Below the pieces are notes generated by a model. That model was not told the DNA's origin, did no database searches, and worked only from the letters and a program-made list of their open reading frames with translations. The position numbers and the translations under genes are program-made. From contig OU015490.1 in the NCBI GenBank assembly GCA_907164885.2, positions 206,160,981-206,224,980 on the forward strand: DNA of 64,000 nt, written 5' to 3'. The stretch is from Dolomedes plantarius (taxonomy: Eukaryota > Arthropoda > Arachnida > Araneae > Dolomedidae). Below, in pieces: positions 39,740-49,496 of the stretch. Position 1 is the first letter of the stretch. Every line of letters begins with the position of its first letter.

Positions 39740-40105
39740 TTTGATTTTTGGCAACGGCGCGCCGTTGCCCAAAACTCAAACCTAGTGCCTCATAGGGGCA
39801 CCATGGCCAACACGGTAAAGGTGACCCCGTAAATATTCGGGGCCTGTTTAGAGTCGAAAATTCGCCACTTTCACAGCTCTGGGTAGGCCAAGGGGAACAG
39901 GATACCTCAATAAGGAACGACAGGTCTTATCACCGGTAGACTCCTCATAACCCTGCCGACATCATTTGATTTCAGTTTTAATTCGTCTCATCACAGTAAG
40001 ACAGTCAATTGGCAATCGTGATTGAGGTAATTCTGTGACATCCTTGGCCAGTCTATAACCGCTATGCCGTTCCCCGAGAGACCAGAGTGGCCTGAGATCC
40101 ATTGT
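39740..40105 (-). pseudogene. Non-LTR retrotransposon RNase H end and zinc tail
   Basis: Minus-strand frames give GLSGNGIA-like sequence (GHSGL-GN-IA), RLAKDVTELPQSRLPIDCLT, then TCRSLLRYPVPLGLPRAVKV and ANFRL-stop-TGPEYLRGHL. The order GHSG-x2-GN-x-A-D-x-LAK (end of RNase H), then ANFRLTTGHDYL, belongs to arthropod jockey-like elements. Several stops show decay. Upstream RT is absent. Confidence 0.7.
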
Positions 40106-40551
40106 TAATCTGAAAAATATGAATATTAATAAAATTTTAATGAAAAGTATTATCCAGGATCTTTTTAAAACATTTCTTTTGCTTTTTTTCTTTCTTCTTC
40201 GATAAAGCATATGACAATCACTGCTGTATACTTGTGTGCATATACAACTGTTTTTAATCTTTGTATATTTTTAACAGATTTTAACAGAGTCGTTGATTTT
40301 GCAATTTTTTCATATTGTAACCATGCAATGTAATGGTATGTTAAATGTTTTGTATTTTTATATTTTTACTATAACTGATTTATTACCACTAAATCAGTGG
40401 TGGGAGAATGTTGTATCTCTATATTATTATCATATTATCTATATATCGCGAGCTCTCAAACTCATTAAGTTTCTTTCGGCAACAAGTCTTAATTATTGCT
40501 TGGTAAACGATATAATATTTTTGAGTAAAGGTGTTCTTTTTTATATGTGAT

Positions 40552-40628
40552 ACTAGCTGAAAACCTGCACTTCGCTACCTAGTACATTCAAATTAAATAC
40601 AACGGTCAATGTCTGCAATTAATGCCAA
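40552..40628 (+). repeat. Head of dispersed repeat, truncated by the DD41D element
   Basis: AGCTGAAAACCTGCACTTCG is followed by AAATACAACGGTCAATGT and GCAATTAATG. The second part matches AAGTACGACGATCAATGT and ACAATTGATG at about 43490, so this looks like the start of another copy of the 43480-44065 repeat. Confidence 0.55.
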
Positions 40629-40630
40629 TA

Positions 40631-41960
40631 CAGAGGCTGTTCGCACATTTTTTAGACGATTTTGGTAAGCGGTAATAAAAATTCGTTTTCTGCAAAAGAA
40701 ATAATTGCAATTGTACTATGTTTTTAAAAGTCAAAATTATCGTCTGCGGCTTGAAAGTTTTGTTTTTATTCAAAATGGCGTTTTTAAGAAAGCAGTGGTT
40801 AGAAGGCTACATTTATACTCTTTCCGAAGAGAAATATGCATACTCCGTTATCCAAAAACAATGTGAGAGTCATGGTTTTGTGATATCTAAAGCGTCGATA
40901 GGTAATATCGTCAACAAGAAAGGAAGAAAACGTAAAATTGGAGCCTCAAGTGGGACAAAAATTCCAAACAAGTATCCAAGGAAAAAACGGACATCTTCGA
41001 CTATTGCAAAGTACGTTGTTTAATGTTCAAAGAAAATCCCCCTAGTCAAAGGACAGTTGCAAAATCATTAAAATGCTCGGTCTGCACTGTAAACAAAATG
41101 ATAAACGTTGATTCAAATCTTAAGAAAGGAAATAAAACGCGAAAAAACTCAATGTGCATCGTCTTCTTCCAAATCATATCGCTGAACGCAGGACACGCTG
41201 CAGAATTCTATATGAGATACACTTATCCAAAGAAAAATGGAAAACAATTGTCACAATAGATGAATCATGGGTGTATTTAAATGATTGCAACAAAAAAAAG
41301 AGCCATTTATTATCATAAAAGGGGAGAAAAAAATTTAAGTACATGGTTCAAAGAATCAAAAGAAAGTTTTTCTAAGGGATTCATGATTGTTGCTGGTTTT
41401 ACTTATAATGGCATGTTAAAAATAAAGAGAGGGGGAAAAAGGTCAAGATTAACTCCAAATACTATCAGGAACATATTTTATCGCCAATTTTTCTGAATGA
41501 AATACCATCGCTTTACCCACAGTGCCATCAATCTGTGAGACTTCATCAGGACAAAGCTAGCAGTCACACATCAAAATCCACTGTAAATTTCCTAAAAGAA
41601 ATGGAACAAAAAACTGGTATCAAGGCCATACCCTTCACTGATATCCCTACTAAATCTCCCGATGTATCACTTATGGATTTTTATGCTTTCGGACTTTTAA
41701 AAGCTTCATTATCCAACAGATTAAAACCCTTACAGGACCCTTATTAAAACCCTTACAGGTCTCTGGAAAGCTGTTCAGGAGGAATGGGATAGAATACCTC
41801 TTCTGACACTTCAAAAGGCATTATTATCCTGTAAATTGAGGTGTCGAAAGATTGTTCAGAATAAGGGATGTCAAATAGAACATTTAAAACACAAGAATTT
41901 TATGCAATTTAGTTTTGTGAATACAATATACATCGTCTAAAAATGTGTGAACACCCTCTG
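40631..41960 (+). mobile_element. DD41D mariner-like (rosa-type?) element, TA-flanked
   Basis: The left end CAGAGGCTGTTCGCACATTT and the right end (reverse complement) CAGAGGGTGTTCACACATTT are followed on both sides by TTTAGACGAT. TA flanks lie at 40629-40630 and 41961-41962. 1330 bp, with a degenerate transposase. A Tc1 element begins only 6 bp beyond its right end. Confidence 0.92.
40775..41940 (+). pseudogene. IS630/Tc1-mariner transposase with DD41D spacing, frame-broken
   Basis: The start MAFLRKQWLEGYIYTLSEEK opens an HTH head (VISKASIGNIVNKKGRKRKI). Shifted frames follow: NPPSQRTVAKSLKCSVCTVN; TIVTIDESWVYLNDC (first Asp); KRAIYYHKRGEKN; RLHQDKASSHTSK (second Asp); TKSPDVSLMDFYAFGLLK (third Asp in MDF). 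Between the second Asp and the MDF Asp I count 41 residues, hence DD41D, a spacing reported for rosa-type mariner relatives. Breaks include an A-run slip near 41291 and a 23-bp tandem duplication (TTAAAACCCTTACAGG at 41721 and 41744). The tail runs to 41940. Subfamily is inferred from spacing alone. Confidence 0.85.
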
Positions 41961-41966
41961 TATGTA

Positions 41967-43372
41967 CACTCATGGACAAAAAAATTAGCGCACCAAGCAG
42001 GAGTCGTCAAAATGAAACGAAATTTTACATACTTAATGACTACTTTGATATAAGTAAATGATAAGAAAATCAAAGAAAAAGGATAATTTATTTCAGAGAA
42101 AAAGGCAAAAGAACGGAGGAGTTAATACTCCGTTGGACCCCCTCTAGCGCGAATGCACGATGCGATACGATCGGTCATTGAGTCATACAAGTTCTGTATG
42201 ATGTCTTGAGACATTTCGTTCCATATTTGCTGTAACCTTGCCTCCAGTTCGTTCAAACTCGTGGGATGCCCAACTCGTCGTCCCAAATAATCTCAGATAT
42301 TCTCGATTGGAGACAAATCTGGGGATCGGGCAGGCCAAGGAAGGGTAGTAACAGTGCGGAGACAGTCTTGTGACACCCTTGCCGTATGAGGCCGAGCATT
42401 GTCTTGTTGAAAAATGGCTCCTGGGAGCCGTTGCATGAGTGGCAACACATGTGGTTGCAGGATTTCATGAACATACGGCTGGGCTGTCATGGTGCCACGG
42501 AACAATACTAGGGGTGACCGTGTATTGTAGGCAATGGCACCCCATACCATCACACTAGCTGTGGGAGCGATGTGTCGCTGTACAGCAAAGGCAGGATTGA
42601 AGCGTTCACCACGGGCTCTCCACACACGAACACGATTGTCATCACTGCCGAGATTGAATCTGGATTCGTCGCTAAAGACGACCTGGTTCCATTCCGCTGC
42701 AGTCCAGTTTCCTCGTGCGCGGCAAAACTCCAAAGGGAGGCGTCGATGGGTGGGCGTAAAGGGCAGCACACGTAATGGTCGCCGCGATACCAACTGTCCT
42801 TCAGCCAGGCGCTTTCGTATGGTTCGAAAAGACACAAATACTCCTAGTGAAGGTGCAACCTGTGCCTGGATGGCGGCCGATGAATCAGTTGGTTTTACGC
42901 GTGCATTTCTTACGATGTGGCGGTTTTCTCGACGACTGGTCTGTCGAGGGCGTCCTGAGCCTGGTCTTCGTGTACATGATATCTCTCGGGTCCACTGGTC
43001 CCAACACCTCCTCACAACACAATCAGAGCGGCCTAATTGACGAGCTACTCGCCTAGCTGACCACCCAGCTTCCATCATCCCGACGATTCTCCCCCTCTCA
43101 AACTGCGACAACTGCTTATATTGTCTTCGAACACGGCATAATGGCATGTCTATCTCAGCTCATCATTTGTAAATGATTCAGCACACTCAAACAAGCTTTG
43201 GTTACCTGTTTTATACTCCACAGAGTACGATGTTCAACGCCCTCTATCGGCTATACGTAATGCACAATCACGCTGCATTTCTATTTGCATACCTCCCCGA
43301 CATGTACCTTCATTGCAAGTTTCGTTACGATCCCGCAATTATTTCTTGGTGCGCTAATTTTTTTGTCCATGA

Positions 43373-43375
<3 letters not shown>
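41967..43375 (-). mobile_element. Tc1-like element, nearly intact, TA-flanked
   Basis: Ends CACTCATGGACAAAAAAATT (left) and the matching inverted right end, both followed by AGCGCACCAAG. TA flanks lie at 41965-41966 and 43376-43377; the right one merges into a TA microsatellite. 1409 bp with one nearly open transposase gene on the minus strand. Confidence 0.96.
42122..43147 (-). pseudogene. Tc1 transposase, one premature stop
   Basis: The start MPLCRVRRQYKQLSQFERGR leads into a head with an HTH (EAGWSARRVARQLG) and a GRPR-like hook (SGRPRQTSRREN). The catalytic domain is complete: VFSDESRFNLGSDDNRVRVW (first Asp), AIFQQDNARPHTARVSQ (second Asp) and ARSPDLSPIENI (Glu). The next codon is TGA where relatives have Trp; the same frame then continues DYLGRRVGHPTSLNELEARL to RARGGPTEY and a stop at 42122. 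Full length would be 341 residues, normal for Tc1. I see no other lesion, so this copy is young or recently inactivated. Confidence 0.94.
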
Positions 43376-43456
<81 letters not shown>

Positions 43457-43480
43457 TTATTTATTTATTTATTTATTTAT
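43376..43480. repeat. (TA)n then (TTTA)n microsatellite
   Basis: TA units to about 43460, then TTTA units to about 43482, directly after the Tc1 element. Confidence 0.95.
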
Positions 43481-44065
43481 TTATAATAAGTACGACGATC
43501 AATGTATACAATTGATGTAAAAAAAAAATTGAAGATCATATCTTTTACTGTATTTTAATATTTTTTGGATAATCGTCTGGTCCAATCGTTTGGTCCAATC
43601 GTCTGCTGCATTAGCATGTAAAAAAATTGCTTTTGTCTATTTAGTTGTTATGCACGTGACGATAAATTTATTTAAAGTACCAGAAAAAGAAATCACGTGA
43701 TCAGCATTTATTAAATTAAATTATGAAAATGGATCTTTAAAAATTCACCAAAAATCAGAAAATGGAGGTAAAGATTCGAAAAATATTTCATTTGAAAGAA
43801 TTTTTATGACCTTCCTCGTGATATAAATTTTATAACTCTCAAATTATTATTTTAAATGCAAAATTAAAAAAGTTACAAAAACAGCTTAAAAATTTAATTT
43901 TAAAATATCTAAGAAGAATTTTTCAAAAATATTTCTTAGTGCACCCCTACACCATAAGAAGAATCGCCATGCAAAATTTCAGCCCTTTAGGTCCAGCGTT
44001 TGGTCTGTGCGTTGTATGTCAGTGAGTCAGTGAGTCAGTCAGTCAGTTACGGAACTGTTTCATTT
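43481..44065 (+). repeat. Dispersed repeat, plus copy
   Basis: It runs from AAGTACGACGATCAATGTAT to a GTCA-rich end (GTCAGTGAGTCAGTCAGTCA) and ACGGAACTGTTTCATTTATA. Landmarks ATCACGTGATC, ACCAAAAATCAGAAAATGGA and AATTTCAGCCCTTTAGGTCC recur inverted at 57910-58485. No coding capacity. Superfamily unknown. Confidence 0.82.
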
Positions 44066-46185
44066 ATATAGATGTGACTTGTGAGTTTATGGCTCCAAGA
44101 TTTTTGTTGTATTTAAATGTTCGATGCAGCGATTCTCACAGAAATGATGTTGATCATGGAGTTTTTCTTTTGCCTGCAAATAGAACGCCAGTAGCACTTT
44201 TGTATTTATCATGGTAAGAGATATGAGAAGAGGCTGAAAGCTAACTGTCATCTCTTGAACAATAAAGACAGGTAAGTAAATACCCCATCATCGAAAGTTT
44301 TGTCTTTTGTATTGCACTATATATATCAAACGTTACTGAAGAGACTTTAAACGAACCTAAGGTCACTATTCTGACGGATAGTCAAGAAATTATTAGTGCC
44401 AGAATACCACAACTTCTGTTACCAGGCACTTTATACATTTCGTATTTCCTTTACCTAAATGTTATAAGATGTGTACAGGTTCCTAAAAAAATTAAAGACA
44501 TTTTCGTCTTATATCTGCAAAGAAATATAAAATTATGGGAAAAGAAAAAATCCTAGGCTTCGAAATAAAAATCAAACATAAACTTCTACACAGCTGAGAT
44601 GTAAAATGTTAATATGAATAAAAAATTGATGCTATGCATATTTAATCCTTCTTTCAAACAAGAACAGACAGGAATGGAATTTTCCGTGTCAAATGATCAA
44701 ATATATTACATATCATTGTCTTGAGGTGAAAATAAATAAATAATAAGGTTATAATTTCTGAATGGTGGTGTCAAATGCTTTCAATAATGCGTTTCTCTTT
44801 CATTTCTTCATTCGTGATTTACAACAATAAGAGGAGAAACGTGGTTTTTAATATGATATATTCATGGGGTCTTTGTTATTCATAAATATTTATATGTTAG
44901 AATTGCAATTTCTGACTTATTTAAATTATTTACTCCGAATAAAGCATTGCTATTTCTCACAGTGAAATCTTTTAATAAGAACAATCTACGGCGAAATTTT
45001 TATTTTCATAAATATTGACGATCATTTCTAATCTTTTCTCCATTAACAATATAAGAGATAATTAAATACAAAACATGCTGCATTCATTTCACATTGGAAT
45101 AAAAATGAAATAGTTGATAATTATTCTTCGGTTGCAATCAATTTATTCGAAGATCAAAATGTTTTCAATGATTTTGATGAAGATCCACATTTAGATGAAG
45201 ATCCTTAATAAACTGTGATTCAATTAAAATATTCATAAATTAAGCTATTGCATTCTATTTAGTTTCCGAGGATTTCTGGGTAAAGCTTTCAAATAAAAAA
45301 AATTACATGCTTAGTCAGGTGAAGAGCATTTTATCTATTCCATAAAATTAGAATGAGATTTTATACTGAACTCTTCTTTTTTTGGTATCATTACTTAAAT
45401 AATATTTCAAACTTTTGCACTTTCCCAAAGCATGATATTAAAGAAGCAGGTGACAGAATCACGATGTAAAACATGTGCTGTCACGTAAAATTAGAAATCT
45501 GTGAAATACATATTACTACGTTCAAAGTTAGGATAAATTTATGAAGTATACTTGATTCATCATATCAATATATCTTAAAGATAAACTATTTTTAACAAGT
45601 ATACTTAATTCATATTTATCCCTGAATTTTTTTAATTAAGATAAATATTATTATTACGTGATATATCTGTTGTAGGGGAATTGACTGATCAGGGTTTTTG
45701 CAAAGTGCACCCGGCTAATTGGAAAATTATCGACAATTTCTTAATTAGCCTCATAATTTTCAGGCTGATAATGAGCCCATACAACTTTAGGCCAGTCAGC
45801 AAACTCGTAATAGCTTGATGAAACAGACTGGTTTCATCCAGAATTATTGCAATAAGCACAAAGTAGTAAAGGCTTATTAAAAATAATATATAAAGATATT
45901 GTTAATGAAGGACCGTTAGTGAACATATGAATTAGTTACGAGTTACTTAGGTTAAGGGAATTGCCTACGTTTGGACCACTTTTTTTTCAAAAATATACAG
46001 TACTGATTAAATACATACATTTTTAGTTCAAATTTGATGTAAAATCATGAAAACAAATATCATTTTGGTAAAGATTTCATAACATTTTAAAATAAAGGAA
46101 ATTTTTATAAATTTTAGTACAATTTTGTGCTTAATCAGATACCCTACACTCCATTCAATTCAGTACATTTTAATTTTCTTTATAC
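44066..46185. other. No gene recognised
   Basis: AT-rich. TTAAGGGAATTGCCTACGTT at 45952 faces an inverted AACGTAGGCATATACATTAA near 47327-47346. The foldback MITE may thus lie inside an older TTAA-flanked element, but the ends match only over TGCCTACGTT. Confidence 0.35.
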
Positions 46186-46189
46186 TATA

Positions 46190-46903
46190 CAGGATTCCCA
46201 CCTATATCCATTACATACCCCTTAAATCCTAAACGGTGACACCCTTGGTCCATGAAGTTGGTATCTAAGTATAGTAAAAAGGCGTTACTCGATATAACAA
46301 CTTGCAATCCCATCTATCGGCAAATTTTGAAATTAGCGTTTTTATCTCAAAAACGGTACGAGATACAGGAAAAAGTCAATTACAAAGTTTTTCAGCATCA
46401 TCGATTTAGTAAGAAAAGATACCTTTCACACATTAATACTAAAAACAGAATGTAGAAAATGAAATTTTTTTTTGTCACGATTCCAAAAATTGCCATGTCA
46501 TAAAGACTGGAAGAACGAAACTGAGACACTTCACTCTGGACTGAATTTCTCGCTGCACATTATGCAACATCCACTCTTTATGACATGACAGTTTTCGAAA
46601 TCGTGACGAAACAAATCTTCATTTTCTACATTCTGTTTTAACTATTAAAGAGCGCAAGGTGTATTTTCTTACTAAATCGATGATGTTGAACATCTATGTA
46701 CGTAATTGGTTCTTTCCCCGTATCTCGTACCGTTTTTGAGATGAAAACACTAATTCCAAAATTTCTTGATAGATGGCGTTGTAAGTTGTCTCATCTAGTG
46801 GCGCTTAGCCTTTTTAATATACCTAGACACCAACTTTATGGCCTAAGCTGTCACCGTTTAGAAGTTAAGGGGGGTGTAATGGATATACTGTGACACATAC
46901 CTG
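46190..46903. mobile_element. Foldback MITE, about 320-bp inverted arms, TA-flanked
   Basis: Nearly the whole element is an inverted repeat. The left arm (46190 to about 46511) contains TAAACGGTGACA, GAAGTTGGTATCTA, GTTTTTATCTCAAAAACGGT, CATCATCGATTTAGTAAGAA and AACAGAATGTAGAAAATGAA. The reverse complement of the right arm (about 46583-46903) carries each in the same order. The loop is about 70 bp. The outer CAGG...CCTG ends are flanked by TA. A single-arm relative is at 59844-60200. Confidence 0.92.
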
Positions 46904-46904
46904 T

Positions 46905-47370
46905 ATTCTGAACTAAAAGTTTTACAATCATTCAAAAAATCGCTGAAATACACCAAAAAAGTGAAAAAAACATCTTTTATAAGAGTAGGTACCTGTAGAA
47001 TTATTAAATTACATATATAGCTCAGTTTTTAGTTCAAAATATAGCTATTAATATGTAAAACACTATTGCGAAATGTCATGGAAATATATTAAAAACTTTT
47101 AAAATGCTGAACTTTCTCGTTTACAAAAGTAGCTGGAAATGGATTTTCTAGAACATGGATTTAAAGATGCTACTTTTAATATAAATTTCGTTTTATTATA
47201 TTGGCCATAAATTCTCATCCAATGATGGTACGAATAAAAGTAAAGCAATTTTAGAATCCTAAAAGACTGGCCTTTAAAATTTAGCAGTTAAAAAAAAACG
47301 AAATTTTGCACGAAAATAGCCTTTTCAACGTAGGCATATACATTAAAGATAGGTAACTTCAAACTGCTAA
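46905..47370. other. No gene recognised
   Basis: AT-rich spacer between the foldback MITE and the integrase relic. Confidence 0.5.
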
Positions 47371-48180
47371 ACGTGCATAGATGGATGTCAGTGGAAATAC
47401 AGATTGGGTAATTGGCTGCTGTGTTCTTTAGTGACAATAAAACTCACCAAAAACACACCTGGCCAGTTATAGGACGAAATGTGTACACCGCAATTTTTGG
47501 AACAAAACCAAAATTAGGATTAGGCTCAACGAATATTTCACCCACGATGTTTAAAAGTATTAACGGTGAAGAAGATTTTGAACAGTTTAAAGAGGGTTTA
47601 AAGGAAACAGAATTAAAACAGAAGGAGGGGGAAATCAAGTCGCTAACTTGGAACAAGATTTGTGTTCTATTTGTTCACGCTATTTGAATGGAAAAGTCTT
47701 TTGTATCATGCTCTTCATGTTTAATGAAGATCACTTGTCACATAGATTATAGTCAAAGCGTTGATGCAACCTCTGAGGCGAATAATTTAGTTTATCACTG
47801 TGTCATTTGCAATAGAAAAGAAAAAAAATAGTAAAGGAGCGTTAGAAAGCAAACTAAGGCCAGAAATGAGCAGCAGAAAAAATGATGGAAACTAGCGGAA
47901 AGAAACTGAACTCGGTTGCAGTTAGAAACCTTATCCTGTTAAATGTTCCGAAAGTAGACCGTGGCCCTTTATACTGTCCAAATTTAATTGGGAAAACACT
48001 AAATGTGGAAAATAATGTTTACCAGATGGAATCAAAAATGGCATTAATAAAACTTGGTTTGCTAGATGTAACTTCCAGATTTTTGGCGTACAAATCCTCG
48101 ATGATATCTATTCAACTGACGTTATTATGCCTCATAAGATTATTACGATACCATGCATTCTTTTAAAGAGAGTTTTTTTA
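47371..48180 (+). pseudogene. KRBA2/Ginger-like integrase C-terminal region, broken
   Basis: The first part (RWMSVEIQIG; then PVIGRNVYTAIFGTKPKLGL and GSTNISPTMFKSINGEEDFE) matches the segment after the integrase core in KRAB-A domain-containing protein 2-like proteins (W-M--N-TDW, R-PY-A-FG---K-GL). A Cys-rich stretch follows (SCSSCLMKITCHIDYSQ, YHCVICNRKEK), a possible zinc-binding module. From 47882, VPKVDRGPLYCPNLIGKTLN and VENNVYQ match the VDRG---NI-G-V-----YQ-G block of the same family. After 48030 the frame shifts to GINKTWFARCNFQIFGVQIL. The integrase catalytic part upstream is missing. Confidence 0.65.
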
Positions 48181-48189
48181 GATTTTCAT

Positions 48190-49330
48190 AAGTAAGATAT
48201 CAAAAAATACTTTTGATTAAAATTTTGTTACACATGATGTCTGACGTGTCAGTGGAAATATGTGATGGGAAATTATCACGACGAAAACATTAACACATCA
48301 GCTACGGAAATATAATCTTTTTATTTACTTTAACTACTTATGATAAGAAATAGTAAATGAAGGTTTACAAGGTGTTGCAGTGTTGCACTATCTGATACTT
48401 AGCAGTTAGACTTTTCTGTTATAACCTGAAATACGCTACCGAAGTTAGTTATGTTAAAAAAATTTTAATGAAAAAATATTTCATTCTTTAACCTCCGTTT
48501 TAAATTTTTATTTAATATAATTTTCATTAAATTATATAATATCATTTAATTATTATTATTATTTGTAAAAATTAAATATATGTTAAATTAGTTCATTAAA
48601 ATGACTTTATAACACATCCGTTCATATCTACAGTAGCATAATTATAATCACAAATTTAGAATGATGCAGAAATGTCTTTAAAATAAAGTTTAAGTATTAA
48701 CACAATATAATTAATGAAGTAAAAATTTAAAATTATATGCATTGAAATCAAAAGGATAGATTTTCTCCAAAATACTTTCACTATTGTTAAGAATCGATAA
48801 ACTGCCAATTTTTTAAAAAATTAAATAAACTGCAATGGAAGTTCTTAACTTACAGATAATGTTTTTCTTAAAGTTCTCGCAAAAGTTCTGTTTCGTAATA
48901 TTTCTACAGCAGGACCACAAACAAATATACTTTGCCTGTCAAAACTTTGACAGTTTAATTTCACTTTCACAGATTTGTTTAGGATTGTTTACGTCTGTGG
49001 GTAGGGCCATAACTTCTGTCTAAGTTGAGATAGAAAGTTCGAGTTTATTTGAAAAACTCAGTTATTTACAAGTTCTCTGCCACATCTAAAATGCTATATA
49101 ACTACTCAAATTCAGATGTCTGCTTTTAAATTACCTAAAGATTTTTCGCGACTAAAAAAATAAGTCAGCGTTAAATATCAGAAAGGAAAGCAAAATTCTT
49201 AAATTACTTATCCAGGGAAATAATGGTTACTATTTTAACTTAATTGTCTGAGCATTTTCTTGCTATCTCGTACAGAATATCTACTCAATACTAAGCTGTA
49301 TTGCCGATTACTAACTAATATGATTTAGAT
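48190..49330. other. No gene recognised
   Basis: AT-rich DNA. Nothing supported. Confidence 0.5.
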
Positions 49331-49334
49331 GTAA

Positions 49335-49496
49335 ATTCTAGAGTCTTTATAAGTATATGTATGGTTACATATAATTTTCTTTTTCCCCCCTCGGCAGTAT
49401 CTTGAGAAAATAGTGATATTTTACTTCATTACTTTGATGAAGATTTGGCTGAATTCTTTAGTGGTTTTTCCAAATACTCCTTTTAACCCATTAGTG
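49335..49496 (+). repeat. Left part of the 163-bp tandem array, before the piggyBac
   Basis: CATTACTTTGATGAAGA, GAATTCTTTAGTGGTTTTTC and CAAATACTCCTTTTAA parallel CAATAATTTGATGAAGAA, GAATTCTTTAGCGCTTTTGT and CAAATACTCATTTTAA of the array right of the element (51707-52135). Confidence 0.75.

Noticed and set aside
42534..43056. Plus-strand frames up to 168 codons opposite the Tc1 transposase
   Set aside because: They are antisense shadows of the transposase gene.
45956..47342. Possible larger TTAA-flanked element around the foldback MITE
   Set aside because: The inverted match is limited to TGCCTACGTT; not enough to call ends.
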